The notes below the pieces were generated by a model. That model was not told the origin of the DNA. It made no database searches and was given only the letters and a program-made list of their open reading frames with translations. Shown here piece by piece: positions 52,819 to 64,000 of a DNA stretch of 64,000 bases (positions are counted from its first letter, which is position 1; every line of letters starts with the position of its first letter). The stretch spans positions 1,488,001 to 1,552,000 of the forward strand of contig NZ_CP007456.1 in NCBI RefSeq assembly GCF_000800455.1, written 5' to 3'. The DNA is from Bifidobacterium catenulatum PV20-2. Lineage in GTDB: Bacteria > Actinomycetota > Actinomycetes > Actinomycetales > Bifidobacteriaceae. The position numbers and the translations under genes were made by a program.

Positions 52819-53874
52819 TCAGGCATTTTTCTTAGACTGCGCGGTGGCGATCCACTGATCAAGCAACGCGGATGCCTTACCGGAGTCGACGGTCTCTTCG
52901 GCGATGGCGTAGGCCGCTTTGAAACGATCGGCGAGGCTGGCTTCCGTTGGCACCAAATGTCCATCAGCGACAATTGCGGATGCCGCATTGAGCAGAGCGG
53001 TGGTGCGGAACGGCACGTCCTTGCCTGCGAGGAAGTCACGGAATAGTTGGGCATTAAGCTCCGGTTCACCACCCTTGAGGTCGGCGACGGTCACTTTGGC
53101 GAGACCGAGTTCAACGGTTGGATCAAATTCGTTTTCCGTGACCTTGCCATCCTTGAACTCCCAGATGGATACCGGGCCAGTCGGAGCCATTTCATCAAGT
53201 CCCTCATGCGAGGTGTAGACCATGCCGGTCTGACCATTCGCTGCATATACTTCGGCCATAATCGGACTCATCTTGCGATTGGCGCAACCGACCGCCATAT
53301 GCTTCGGAGCGGCAGGATTGGTCAGCGGGCCCAGCACGTTGAACACGCAGGGCACTCCCAGCGCGGTACGAATCGGTCCGACGAAGCGCATCGCCGGGTG
53401 AAAGGTGCGTGCGAAGGCAAAGGCAATACCACATTCGTTGCCGACTTCCGCCACCTGGTTCACAGTCAGGTCAAGCGGCAGACCGAGCGCTTCGAAGCAA
53501 TCGGCTGTACCACACTTGGAGGATGCTGCGCGGTTGCCATGCTTGACGACTTTGACACCAGCGGCGGCCGCCACAACTGCGCCCATGGACGACAGGTTCA
53601 CGGTGGCGGCACCATCGCCACCGGTACCGACGATATCGGTGGTCTCACCTTCGATATGCAACGGAATGGCGTGGGCCACCATGGCCTTCGCCGCTCCACG
53701 CACCTCGTCCGGAGTCAGCCCCAGCTGCTGCTGCGTGGCGAGCACCGCGCCGACCGCAGCCGGATTGGCGTTGCCATTCATGAGGTCATCGACGAACCAC
53801 TCGGATTCCTCGGCGCTCAGATGGTCCCCTCCGACCAACTTGGTGAGGATCGACTTCCATGTGATTTCGGCCAT
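52819..53874 (-). CDS. trpD: Anthranilate phosphoribosyltransferase
   Basis: 351 aa from the ATG at 53874 with AAGGAGGGC; the frame's earlier Met at 53904 lacks a site. It joins anthranilate to PRPP in tryptophan synthesis. Motifs: VGTGGDGAATVNLSS (PRPP-binding), VVKHGNRAASSKCGTADC and ALGVPCVFNVLGPLTNPAAPKH, with YTSHEGLDEMAPTGP later. It stands alone here, away from other trp genes, with its own terminator. Confidence 0.95.
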   Translation of the reverse strand: MAEITWKSILTKLVGGDHLSAEESEWFVDDLMNGNANPAAVGAVLATQQQLGLTPDEVRGAAKAMVAHAIPLHIEGETTDIVGTGGDGAATVNLSSMGAVVAAAAGVKVVKHGNRAASSKCGTADCFEALGLPLDLTVNQVAEVGNECGIAFAFARTFHPAMRFVGPIRTALGVPCVFNVLGPLTNPAAPKHMAVGCANRKMSPIMAEVYAANGQTGMVYTSHEGLDEMAPTGPVSIWEFKDGKVTENEFDPTVELGLAKVTVADLKGGEPELNAQLFRDFLAGKDVPFRTTALLNAASAIVADGHLVPTEASLADRFKAAYAIAEETVDSGKASALLDQWIATAQSKKNA

Positions 53875-54062
53875 GATGCCCTCCTTGACGCTTCGACACG
53901 TCATTATTGTTATGTGATGCCGATTATTGTATCGGGTCTACGTTTCTTGGTTTTCCAACGTCCATATCACGAACAGATGATTACACAACCTGTCCCACTT
54001 ATAAAATGCACAGACGATTTCGATATCGATCTCACGTATATCAGATGGCAAAGGAACGGATT

Positions 54063-54098
54063 AAAAAAGCGGTCTGCGAAAAACCGCAAACCGCCTTC
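54063..54098 (-). terminator. Rho-independent terminator of secA
   Basis: On the minus strand GGCGGTTTGCG and CGCAGACCGC form the stem, followed by a T6 run (TTTTTTAATCC), about 35 bases past the secA stop. Confidence 0.88.
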
Positions 54099-54133
54099 AC
54101 CATGTGCGAATCATCAACGCACTATCTCATGCG

Positions 54134-57010
<2,877 letters not shown>

Positions 57011-57155
57011 AATCACTCCCTTTGTGTATGCGAGTTACCTCACCTGAGATTAGTCGCTGTTTAACGATTTCCGAAAAACACCGTCCATTTTACGTAACTT
57101 TCAGCGTGTTGCGGCTTTCTACCATTCGACATACCGTCTGCAGTCATGAAAAAGA

Positions 57156-57180
57156 GGCCCGCACATACACTGTGCGAGCC
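57156..57180 (-). terminator. Rho-independent terminator of hpf
   Basis: GGCTCGCACA and TGTGCGGGCC arms with a 5-base loop; on the minus strand it is followed by TCTTTTTC. Confidence 0.85.
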
Positions 57181-57222
57181 CCGTTCGGTCAGATTATCTC
57201 CCTATCCAACCTGTTGCATGTC

Positions 57223-57882
57223 TTACTTCGCCACATTCTCCGGGGTGTCGATCTCGAAGACGCCATAGCTCCAGCCGTGACGATGGTAGACGACGGACGG
57301 GCGACCGGTCTCCTTGTTCACGAACAGGAAGAAGTCATGCCCGATCAACTCCATCTCATACAGCGCCTCATCAATGGTCATCGGCTCCGCGATATGCAGC
57401 TTGCGACGGATGACAATCGGGGTGTCGCCTACCTGGACTTCGACGGACTCTCCCGGACCCAGCTCAGCGGCGACGGCGTCGGCTGGGCTGTTATTCGGCT
57501 CTTCGATCGGCTCCTCGACTTCCGGAGTCGGCTCGACGACGCCAAGATCGACCGGGACCGGATCGCTGTAGCCACGACGATGATCCTTGCGACGATCACG
57601 GGTGCGACGCAGACGGAGGGTCAGCTTGTCGAGAGCCATGTCCAGAGCGCTGAACTCATCGGCGCTTGAAGCCTCGGCACGCACTACAGTACGACCCGCG
57701 ATGACAGTGATCTCGACGCGCTTGGCAGTATCGGCCTGACGCGGATTGCCCTCATGCGACAGCACAATCTGAACACGCTGCGCATCCGGAGCGATAGCGG
57801 TCACACGATTCATCTTGCTTTCGACAACGTCACGGAACCTTTGCTTGATCTGCGTATGACGTCCGGTAACGACGATTTCCAT
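57223..57882 (-). CDS. hpf: Long-form ribosome hibernation promoting factor
   Basis: 219 aa with GGGAGGT before the ATG at 57882. The N-terminal S30AE domain (MEIVVTGRHTQIKQRFRDVVESKMNRV, RVEITVIAGRTVVRAEASS, DMALDKLTLRLRRTRDRR) binds the small subunit's mRNA channel. A Pro/Glu linker (about 115-150) joins the C-terminal dimerisation domain (VRRKLHIAEPMTIDEALYEMELIGHDFFLF, VYHRHGWSYGVFEID), which links two ribosomes into 100S particles. Upstream of secA, as in other actinobacteria. Confidence 0.95.
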   Translation of the reverse strand: MEIVVTGRHTQIKQRFRDVVESKMNRVTAIAPDAQRVQIVLSHEGNPRQADTAKRVEITVIAGRTVVRAEASSADEFSALDMALDKLTLRLRRTRDRRKDHRRGYSDPVPVDLGVVEPTPEVEEPIEEPNNSPADAVAAELGPGESVEVQVGDTPIVIRRKLHIAEPMTIDEALYEMELIGHDFFLFVNKETGRPSVVYHRHGWSYGVFEIDTPENVAK

Positions 57883-58045
57883 GTGGACCTCCCTAGACTC
57901 AAGCGGTGTTACCCGCTATATACGGACCAAACAGCTGCTTCGCTGTTCGGTAGTCAACATTGTAGCCGCAACATTGTGATTTCACTGAAAAGTTGATGCA
58001 AGAAAAATAAAGTTTTTTTGATTTTCCTTTCGTCCGTTTTCTTGC

Positions 58046-58051
58046 TATCAT
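58046..58051 (+). promoter_or_regulatory. -10 element of the rnpB promoter
   Basis: TATCAT about nine bases before the predicted 5' end of the RNase P RNA, within an AT-rich upstream tract (58005-58030). Confidence 0.5.
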
Positions 58052-58057
58052 AGTGCG

Positions 58058-58420
58058 TTTGAGACCTCTTGATGGCCGCGACCGATCCGTCGGTTGAGGA
58101 ACTTCCGGGCTCCATAGAGCACGATGGCGGATAACGTCCGCCCAGGGCGACCTGAGAGATAGCGCAGCAGAGAACAGACCGCCTATCGGTTTCGACCGGC
58201 AGGTAAGGGTGAAACGGCGGTGTAAGAGACCACCGGGCCGCTGGTAACAGTCGGCCGCATGGCAAGCCTCATCGGGAGCAAGGCCAAGCAGAAGGCGTTT
58301 GAGGGCTGCTCGCCCGAAGCCTTCGGGTAGGCTGCTAGAGCCTGGCGGCAACGTCAGGTCGAGATGGATGGCCATCCGTGCCTGAGGCACGACAGAACCC
58401 GGGGTATAAGAGGTCTCACT
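58058..58420 (+). ncRNA. rnpB: RNase P RNA, bacterial type A
   Basis: The catalytic RNA that trims the 5' ends of tRNAs. The closing stem P1 is visible as GAGACCTCTT (58061) and AAGAGGTCTC (58408-58417). Conserved core blocks are GAGGAACTTCCGGGCTCC near 58096, ACAGACCGCC near 58175, GTAAGGGTGAAACGGCGG near 58203 followed by GTAAGAGACCACCG, and the 3' CAGAACCCGGGGTATAAGAG block near 58391. Length of about 360 nt is normal for high-GC Gram-positives. It is transcribed opposite to its neighbours hpf and recX; the exact ends are estimated. Confidence 0.94.
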
Positions 58421-58495
58421 CCCTTATCACACCGACCGATTCCCGCGGCGAAACAGTGTTCGAAAACCGCATAGCCACTATGCGAATCAGCCGTT

Positions 58496-59176
58496 TCAGA
58501 CGAACAATTCCTGTGCGATTTCCCGCAGAACTTCAGGATTATGGCCTTTCCGCCCACCAGCACTCCAAAACCGTCGTTTACGCACCTCGACATCCAATCC
58601 AGCAGTTTTTCTTGCTGTTCGACGTCCCAGCTCCCATGCAGCCTCGGCGAACACGCCTTGGGATTCGGCCTCATCGCACACACGTTGCGCAAGCTGGCGG
58701 TCTACACCTTTGCGTTTGAGCTCCATAACCGCTCCCCTATGCCCCATCAGCCGTGATGCGCAGTACCGCACCGCGGACTGGGCGTACGCCTCGTCGTCGA
58801 TGAGACGGACCCTAATCAGCCTAGCAATCACATCGTCCACTACTTCAGGAGCGTATCCTTTGCCAACGAGTCGCTCTCTCATCGCACCTGACGGACGCGG
58901 TGCCGCATCAAGCAACCGGAGGGCGGCCTCCCTGCACGCATCCAGATCAGTCGGATCGTCAGGGGTTCGCGACACGCCGACCACGACACGCCCTGCGTGT
59001 CGTGCGTGTCGCACACGCTTCGGCGTGTCTTCTTCATCATTGCACAAAACCTGTCCGCAGCCGGATTCGATTCGGCCGTCCTGCAGTCGCCCACCGCAGG
59101 AAAGGGCAGGGCCCCCAGCCTTGGACAATACCGGCTGGAGGCCCTGCTGTTCAAGAAATCGCTCGGCACTGATCAT
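58496..59176 (-). CDS. recX: Recombination regulator RecX
   Basis: 226 aa, starting three bases after the recA stop. It binds RecA filaments and limits their activity. RecX-type three-helix repeats are seen: ACREAALRLLDAAPRPSGAMRERLVGKGYAPEVVDDVIARLIRVRLIDDEAYAQSAVRY (the strongest part, about residues 80-140), then LMGHRGAVMELKRKGVDRQLAQRV and a last repeat. The first 75 residues are a variable extension with several Cys and little similarity. Cotranscribed with recA. Confidence 0.88.
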   Translation of the reverse strand: MISAERFLEQQGLQPVLSKAGGPALSCGGRLQDGRIESGCGQVLCNDEEDTPKRVRHARHAGRVVVGVSRTPDDPTDLDACREAALRLLDAAPRPSGAMRERLVGKGYAPEVVDDVIARLIRVRLIDDEAYAQSAVRYCASRLMGHRGAVMELKRKGVDRQLAQRVCDEAESQGVFAEAAWELGRRTARKTAGLDVEVRKRRFWSAGGRKGHNPEVLREIAQELFV

Positions 59177-59179
59177 ATG

Positions 59180-60361
59180 TCATGCCTTGTCGGCAGGCTT
59201 GGAAGACTTTGTCGCACCCTTGGCCGTTTCCGGCTTGGCAACAGCTTTCGCCTTTTCCTCGCCTTTCGTATCCTTCGCCGACGCATCGTTACCATCCTCG
59301 GCGAATTGGTCGGTAGGCTCAATGAGTCCGAATTCGGCTTTCACCTTATTCTCGATCTCTTCAGTGAGCTCCGGGTTGTCTTTGAGGAACTGACGCACGT
59401 TCTCACGCCCCTGCCCCAGTTGGTCGCCACCATACGTGAACCACGATCCGGACTTCTTCACGACATTGACCTGCAACGCCATGTCAAGCACAGATCCTTC
59501 TTTGGAAATCCCCTCGCCGTACAGCACATCGAACTCAGCAGTCTTGAACGGCGGAGCCATCTTGTTCTTGACGACCTTGACCTTGGTACGGTTGCCCACA
59601 GCCTCGTCGCCGTTCTTGATGGTCTGGATGCGACGAATATCCATGCGGACGGACGAGTAGAACTTCAACGCCTTGCCACCGGTGGTCGTTTCCGGATTGC
59701 CGAAGAACACGCCGATCTTCTCGCGAAGCTGGTTGATGAAGATGGCCGTGGTGCCCGCCTGGGCCAAAGCGCCAGTCATCTTACGCAATGCCTGGCTCAT
59801 CAGTCGCGCCTGCAAACCGACATGGCTGTCGCCCATCTCACCTTCGATTTCGGCCTTCGGCACCAATGCCGCCACGGAATCGATGACAATCACGTCAAGA
59901 GCGCCGGAACGAATCAGCATATCCGCTATCTCCAGCGCCTGTTCGCCGTTATCGGGCTGAGAGACGATCAGCGAATCCGTGTCGACGCCAAGCTTGCGCG
60001 CATAGACAGGATCAAGCGCATGCTCCGCGTCGATGAACGCGGCGACTCCACCGCTTTTCTGGGCATTGGCCACCACATGCAGCGCCAGCGTGGTCTTGCC
60101 AGAGGATTCCGGGCCGTAGATCTCCACAATACGCCCCTTCGGCAAACCGCCGATGCCCAATGCCATATCCAATGCCAGTGATCCGGTTGGAATCACCTCG
60201 ACATCCTGCTCGGGACGATCGCCTAATCGCATGGCCGACCCCTTGCCGAAATTCTTCTCGACCTGCGCGAGCGCCGTATCGAGCGCGGCCTGACGACGCG
60301 GGTCGATGCCGTTCGCGGACTTGTTCTGTGCGGCTCCCTTTGCCGCGCTCGTCTGTGCCAT
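59180..60361 (-). CDS. recA: Recombinase RecA
   Basis: 393 aa; AAGGAGTAG precedes the ATG at 60361. It carries out homologous strand exchange and triggers LexA self-cleavage. Motifs: [24 protein letters not shown] opening (here [13 protein letters not shown]), Walker [56 protein letters not shown] (L2 loop region) and an Ala/Lys-rich actinobacterial tail. A perfect LexA box lies 215 bases upstream. In B. breve RecA has been reported as a helper for ClgR binding; clgR lies close by here. Confidence 0.97.
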   Translation of the reverse strand: MAQTSAAKGAAQNKSANGIDPRRQAALDTALAQVEKNFGKGSAMRLGDRPEQDVEVIPTGSLALDMALGIGGLPKGRIVEIYGPESSGKTTLALHVVANAQKSGGVAAFIDAEHALDPVYARKLGVDTDSLIVSQPDNGEQALEIADMLIRSGALDVIVIDSVAALVPKAEIEGEMGDSHVGLQARLMSQALRKMTGALAQAGTTAIFINQLREKIGVFFGNPETTTGGKALKFYSSVRMDIRRIQTIKNGDEAVGNRTKVKVVKNKMAPPFKTAEFDVLYGEGISKEGSVLDMALQVNVVKKSGSWFTYGGDQLGQGRENVRQFLKDNPELTEEIENKVKAEFGLIEPTDQFAEDGNDASAKDTKGEEKAKAVAKPETAKGATKSSKPADKA

Positions 60362-60551
60362 GACTACTCCTTTTGCCGACTATGACGAATGGTGGCTTCA
60401 CCGTAAGGCCACAGCATTCGTTCTTGCAAATCCAACGACCGCTGTGGTCGGAAGACATGCGATCCAACGAGTCATAAACCAACATTCTTTGAAAAATCAA
60501 CGTTCTCACGCGACCTAAAGAATTTGGAAACGGCCCGTTTCGGTTGTTATC

Positions 60552-60560
60552 TGTGGATAA
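60552..60560. promoter_or_regulatory. DnaA box near the recA promoter
   Basis: TGTGGATAA, a perfect box, 16 bases from the LexA box. It is a single copy, so regulation by DnaA is only a possibility. Confidence 0.4.
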
Positions 60561-60575
60561 CTATATCCCAATATG

Positions 60576-60589
60576 CGAACATCTGTTCG
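60576..60589 (-). promoter_or_regulatory. LexA (SOS) box upstream of recA
   Basis: CGAAC-ATCT-GTTCG, a perfect match to the actinobacterial/Bacillus-type SOS box (CGAACN4GTTCG). It is followed on the recA strand by TATAGTTA, a fair -10 element. This predicts SOS control of recA-recX. Confidence 0.88.
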
Positions 60590-60614
60590 AAGAGGTGTGT
60601 TGTGTTCGAAAAAC

Positions 60615-60848
60615 TCAACAAACCGGCATGGGAGGCGCGTTATGATCTTTGCCCCAACGTTGGGAATCCGGGATACCCATCTGGTCGCATAGCACATTCC
60701 ACACCACTCGAGGCTCCTCGCCCGCACTGAGAGCGTCGACCACCGTCATACCGCCAAGGCGATCAAGCACCTGATCATGCGCCAACGATCGACCGTAGCT
60801 GCGTCCGAGCACTTCCTCAAGCAACTGCCAAAATTCACGTTCCTGCAC
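60615..60848 (-). CDS. DUF3046 family protein
   Basis: 77 aa from the GTG at 60848. VQEREFWQLLEEVLGRSYGRSLAHDQVL, then LGGMTVVDALSAGEEPRVVWNVLCDQMGIPDSQRW matches the small helical DUF3046 family found just upstream of recA in actinobacteria. Function unknown. The frame extends upstream but only through the terminator of clgR, so the GTG is preferred. Confidence 0.88.
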   Translation of the reverse strand: MQEREFWQLLEEVLGRSYGRSLAHDQVLDRLGGMTVVDALSAGEEPRVVWNVLCDQMGIPDSQRWGKDHNAPPMPVC

Positions 60849-60891
60849 GCGCCCCAGTGTACACAGACTTGATTTATATGCGAAAAGAGAA

Positions 60892-60917
60892 ACGCCCGGC
60901 GAACAATCGCCGGGCGT
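60892..60917 (-). terminator. Terminator of clgR
   Basis: ACGCCCGGCGA and TCGCCGGGCGT, an 11-bp perfect stem with a 4-base loop. On the minus strand TTCTCTTTTC follows. Confidence 0.85.
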
Positions 60918-60938
60918 CATCATGCCATATTTCACGAA

Positions 60939-61451
60939 TCAGGCAGTCACGGAATCAAGATAGTCAGCCACCATACGAAGCATCTGAGCTGTGGACAGCC
61001 CCAAGGACTGCGCGATGGACGACAGCAGCTCGGAGCTGGCTTCCTTCTGCCCGCGTTCCACTTCGGAAAGGTACCCCAGCGACACGCCGGCCTTTTCGCT
61101 GACCTCGCGAAGCGTCTTATGGTCTCGCGTGCGCAGGTCACGCAGCACATGACCGATGGCTTCGCGCAACGAAACCTCTTTGGCCTCATCAGACTGCTCC
61201 GGAGCATGCTGCACGGCGCACGTGTTTACACGTTCGGAGTCCTCTTCCTGCCACATTCGCGTCAACGCGGCCTGACGCTCGTCCTTGGCTTTCTTAGCCG
61301 CACGCGCACGGAGCACCTGCTGCTGCGCGAACATCACCGCACGCCTCTGAGCCGGCGTGAGCTCCCTGACGCGAGCCCCGGCAGCCTGCGCGGTCGCAGG
61401 GGCCATAGCCTTGAGTTCCCTCTGTTCTTTGGTGAGTGTCATCATTTCCAT
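60939..61451 (-). CDS. clgR: ClgR-type HTH regulator of Clp proteases
   Basis: 170 aa; AAGGGG upstream of the ATG at 61451. The C-terminal HTH is nearly invariant in the family: [58 protein letters not shown]. The N-terminal 85 residues are Ala/Arg/Lys-rich and helical, an extension over the usual short ClgR. ClgR activates clpP and clpC genes under proteotoxic stress and is itself degraded by Clp. Neighbouring recA fits reports from B. breve that RecA assists ClgR. Confidence 0.93.
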   Translation of the reverse strand: MEMMTLTKEQRELKAMAPATAQAAGARVRELTPAQRRAVMFAQQQVLRARAAKKAKDERQAALTRMWQEEDSERVNTCAVQHAPEQSDEAKEVSLREAIGHVLRDLRTRDHKTLREVSEKAGVSLGYLSEVERGQKEASSELLSSIAQSLGLSTAQMLRMVADYLDSVTA

Positions 61452-61511
61452 TCATCAGCCCCTTTTTCGTGCGTACGTCTGTCCACTATGGTCAACACTC
61501 ATCTTTGTGGA

Positions 61512-62078
61512 TTATTCCTGTGAATCCGCTGAAAGCTCCCTCAGTTTTTGCAGAATGCAATACACGACGCCACGCCGTACGCTTTCCCTATCTCCCTGCA
61601 AGCGAAGTTCGAAAGCCTCCGTTCGCCTAGAGCGAACAGATCCAAACCCGTTCGGCAGGGAACAGCCGACGTAGGCAAGCCCCGCAGGCTTGTCTCCGTC
61701 AGGTCCAGGACCTGCCACACCGGTGGTCGACAATCCGACGACACGATCGCCGTCCTCCTGCTGACGGTACAGCCTCGCTGTTCCGAAAGCCATCTGGCGC
61801 GCCACTTCGGGATGGACAGCCCCCTCTCGGCGCAACAACTCGGCATCCACTCCAAGAATCGACGCCTTGGCACGAATGTCATATGTCACAGCGGAGCCAA
61901 GAAACACTTTCGACGCCCCCGGCACACGCACGAAAGCATCGGCCAGCAAGCCTCCTGTCAATGACTCAGCCGCCGCGATTTTGAAACGATTGGTCTCGCA
62001 ATATGCAAGAACGGCCGCAGCCAATTCATCGCATTGCGATTGGTTGGCGGCAGCCGTCTGGTTCAAGGATTCAATCAT
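61512..62078 (-). CDS. cinA: CinA-family nicotinamide-nucleotide amidase
   Basis: 188 aa: only the C-terminal amidase domain of classical CinA. Motifs: AAAESLTGGLLADAFVRVPGASKVFLGSAVTYDIRAK (catalytic Ser and Thr region) and VGLSTTGVAGPGPDGDKPAGLAYVG. It deamidates NMN to recycle pyridine nucleotides. The single-domain PncC-like form is common in actinobacteria. It lies nine bases after pgsA, in one operon with it. Confidence 0.92.
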   Translation of the reverse strand: MIESLNQTAAANQSQCDELAAAVLAYCETNRFKIAAAESLTGGLLADAFVRVPGASKVFLGSAVTYDIRAKASILGVDAELLRREGAVHPEVARQMAFGTARLYRQQEDGDRVVGLSTTGVAGPGPDGDKPAGLAYVGCSLPNGFGSVRSRRTEAFELRLQGDRESVRRGVVYCILQKLRELSADSQE

Positions 62079-62086
62079 GAATAACC

Positions 62087-62776
62087 CTACTTGGTTTCTT
62101 TTCCGGTCTTGTCTGCGGGCTTCTTACGACCGCCGAAAGTATTAACCAGATACTCGCCACCGGAATACAGGCAGAGAATCAGCGCAAGATAAATCAGCGC
62201 ATACGTGATGGTGTAGTAGACGGTCATCCACATCGGGGTGTCGTTGACCCCTTCCGACGCCAAGCTCCACATAGGCAGCATCAACATGGCCAGACCGATG
62301 CACTGGCAGAGCGTCTTGTACTTGCCCGCCTGGGATGCGGCGATGACCTTGCCGCCCGTGTCGATCACAAAGAAGCGCATGACGGTGATGCCAATCTCAC
62401 GAATCAGGAACAGGGCGGTCACGACCCAGCCCAGCACCGGATTGCCAAATTCGTTGAAGATGGCGGCAACGATCAGTGTGCCGCAGGTGAGCAGCTTGTC
62501 GGCAATCGGGTCCATCAGCTTGCCAAGTTCAGTGACCTGGTTGTATTTGCGGGCCATCCAACCATCAAGCTTATCGGTGCATGCCGCGATGATGAAGATG
62601 ACAGCGGCAACCCAACGCATGGTGACGTTGTCCACGCCCCACGCGCCGGCTTTGGCGTACAGCGTCAAAAACACGATGACCAAAATGATACGAGAGAAGG
62701 TGACAAGGTTCGGCGGCGCGTTCCAGCCGTCAAGCAACGATGATTTGCGTTCTTCTTGCTTTTCCATACCGTTCAC
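62087..62776 (-). CDS. pgsA: CDP-diacylglycerol-glycerol-3-phosphate 3-phosphatidyltransferase
   Basis: 229 aa from the GTG at 62776 (AGGG five bases upstream; ATG at 62767 is possible). It makes phosphatidylglycerol phosphate, the first committed step to phosphatidylglycerol and cardiolipin. The CDP-alcohol phosphotransferase motif is complete: DKLDGWMARKYNQVTELGKLMDPIADKLL (DGX2AR...GX3DX3D). Several membrane helices follow. Upstream of cinA-clgR, downstream of ftsK. Confidence 0.94.
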   Translation of the reverse strand: MNGMEKQEERKSSLLDGWNAPPNLVTFSRIILVIVFLTLYAKAGAWGVDNVTMRWVAAVIFIIAACTDKLDGWMARKYNQVTELGKLMDPIADKLLTCGTLIVAAIFNEFGNPVLGWVVTALFLIREIGITVMRFFVIDTGGKVIAASQAGKYKTLCQCIGLAMLMLPMWSLASEGVNDTPMWMTVYYTITYALIYLALILCLYSGGEYLVNTFGGRKKPADKTGKETK

Positions 62777-62834
62777 GTTACCCTGACACTTCTACTTGCT
62801 TACCAATTTGCGTTTCATACGGAGCGCTCCCCGG

Positions 62835-64000
62835 TCACATCGCCACTTCGGAATCCACCGCCGAAGAAGCTCCCGAATTCAGCGACGAGGTCTCGCCCTT
62901 GATGAAGGCGAGCACTTGCGGCAAGTCCTGGGGCTGCACCAACACCTCGCGCGCCTTGGACCCTTCGGACGGCCCCACGATGCCACGCGACTCCAGCAGA
63001 TCCATAAGACGTCCCGCCTTGGCGAACCCGACGCGCAGCTTGCGCTGCAACATGGACGTCGAGCCGAACTGCGATGTGACCACCAGTTCCGCCGCCTGCA
63101 ACAGCACGTCCATATCGCCGCCAATATCTTCATCCGGTTCGATGGCCTTCTTGTCGGATTCCTTAGCCATTTCCTCGATATCCTCGCGGTAGTGCGGCTT
63201 GCGTTGGGTGCGCACGAACTCCACCGCACGACGGATTTCCGATTCGTCGACCCATGCGCCCTGCACGCGCAACGGTTTGGCCTGTCCCATCGGCAGGAAC
63301 AGCGCATCGCCCTGCCCGATCAGGGTTTCCGCTCCGGTAGAGTCGAGGATGACACGAGAATCCGTGGCGGACGAGGTCGCGAAAGCAAGTCGTGAAGGAA
63401 TATTTGCCTTGATCAGACCGGTGACCACATCAACCGACGGACGTTGGGTGGCGAGCACCAGATGCACACCTGCCGCTCGTGCCAGCTGCGTGATGCGCTG
63501 GATGGAGCTTTCCACATCGTTCTTGGCCACCATCATCAAATCGGCCATCTCGTCGACGACCACCAGGATGTACGGATATGGGGCAACCTTCCGTTTCGAC
63601 CCGGCTGGCGCATGCACTTTGCCCGCACGCACGGCCGCATTGAAATCCTTGATGTGGCGGAATCCGAAGAATTCAAGATCGCTGTAGCGTGCATCCATCT
63701 CCTTGACCACCCATTCAAGCGCCTGCGCGGCCTTCTTCGGATCGGTGATGATCGGGGTCAGCAGATGCGGGATGCCCGCGTAGGCGGACAGTTCCACTCG
63801 TTTCGGATCAACCATGATCATGCGCACTTGGTCAGGCGTCGCTCTCATGATCACAGATGTCAACATGGAGTTGATGAAACTGGACTTGCCGGAACCGGTG
63901 GCGCCTGCCACCAGAAGATGCGGCATCTTGGTGAGGTCGGCCGTTATAAAATGGCCTTCCACATCCTTGCCCACGCCTGTGAGCATCGGGTTCGGATCAT
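62835..64000 (-). CDS. ftsK: DNA translocase FtsK, C-terminal motor (N-terminus cut by window edge)
   Basis: About 388 residues are visible; the frame runs off the right edge. It pumps chromosomal DNA at the septum and activates XerCD recombination. Motifs: Walker [47 protein letters not shown], Walker [14 protein letters not shown], and [31 protein letters not shown]. The C-terminal winged-helix gamma domain ([57 protein letters not shown]) ends the protein, followed by a short Ser/Ala tail. The membrane part and linker lie to the right of the window. Confidence 0.96.
   Translation of the reverse strand, partial: DPNPMLTGVGKDVEGHFITADLTKMPHLLVAGATGSGKSSFINSMLTSVIMRATPDQVRMIMVDPKRVELSAYAGIPHLLTPIITDPKKAAQALEWVVKEMDARYSDLEFFGFRHIKDFNAAVRAGKVHAPAGSKRKVAPYPYILVVVDEMADLMMVAKNDVESSIQRITQLARAAGVHLVLATQRPSVDVVTGLIKANIPSRLAFATSSATDSRVILDSTGAETLIGQGDALFLPMGQAKPLRVQGAWVDESEIRRAVEFVRTQRKPHYREDIEEMAKESDKKAIEPDEDIGGDMDVLLQAAELVVTSQFGSTSMLQRKLRVGFAKAGRLMDLLESRGIVGPSEGSKAREVLVQPQDLPQVLAFIKGETSSLNSGASSAVDSEVAM

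Noticed and set aside
58010..58390. Open frames in the rnpB region
   Set aside because: The stretch is RNase P RNA with conserved core and closing stem; frames over it are incidental.

Overview
The window reads as an actinobacterial chromosome segment, most likely Bifidobacterium. This rests on gene content and order (rsh-dut-DUF4193-sepH, parC/parE, a principal sigma factor with a long Lys/acidic N-terminus, recX-recA-DUF3046-clgR-cinA-pgsA-ftsK), the WhiB proteins and the moderately high GC. The species is not determined; an origin in the B. adolescentis group is only a guess.

Left part (1 to about 24,970): GC-rich accessory DNA, coded almost entirely on the minus strand. It looks like the right half of an integrated conjugative element or integrated plasmid. 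Read in transcription order (right to left) it holds a divergent pair of small Cro/CI-type regulators around a palindromic operator; a zinc-ribbon-like protein; a divergently placed GNAT acetyltransferase; a translationally coupled run of small ORFs ending in a helix-turn-helix replication-type protein whose 3' end contains five 20-bp iterons, an AT-rich stretch and tandem 13-mers; a WhiB protein; a ParA/ribbon-helix-helix partition pair with two 8-bp-periodic ACCG repeat arrays; a second WhiB protein; a membrane-anchored coiled-coil protein; two giant LPXTG-like isopeptide-domain adhesins (1,794 and about 2,333 aa); and a type IV secretion block (VirB2/Maff2-like, VirB6-like, PrgI, VirB4, and a lytic transglycosylase cut by the window edge). 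No integrase, relaxase, coupling protein or sortase is visible, so these would have to lie to the left.

Junction (about 24,960 to 25,172): the rightmost regulator gene of the element stays open, in frame, into the chromosomal cyclophilin gene ppiA. Base composition changes sharply just before this point.

Right part (25,172 to 64,000): core genome. It covers the stringent response (rsh), nucleotide hygiene (dut), cell division (sepH, partial ftsK), topoisomerase IV (parC, parE), an Lhr-type helicase downstream of a YozG/DUF2975 regulatory pair, the principal sigma factor, isoprenoid synthesis, a PASTA Ser/Thr kinase, PlsC-like and PgsA phospholipid enzymes, trpD, secA, ribosome hibernation (hpf), RNase P RNA (rnpB) and the SOS/proteolysis cluster recX-recA-DUF3046-clgR-cinA. 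A perfect actinobacterial LexA box lies upstream of recA.

The most interesting material is the plasmid-like replication and segregation module (iteron origin inside the rep gene, plus octamer centromere-like arrays), the pairing of two giant covalent-bond adhesins with a conjugation channel, and the regulator-cyclophilin fusion at the junction.
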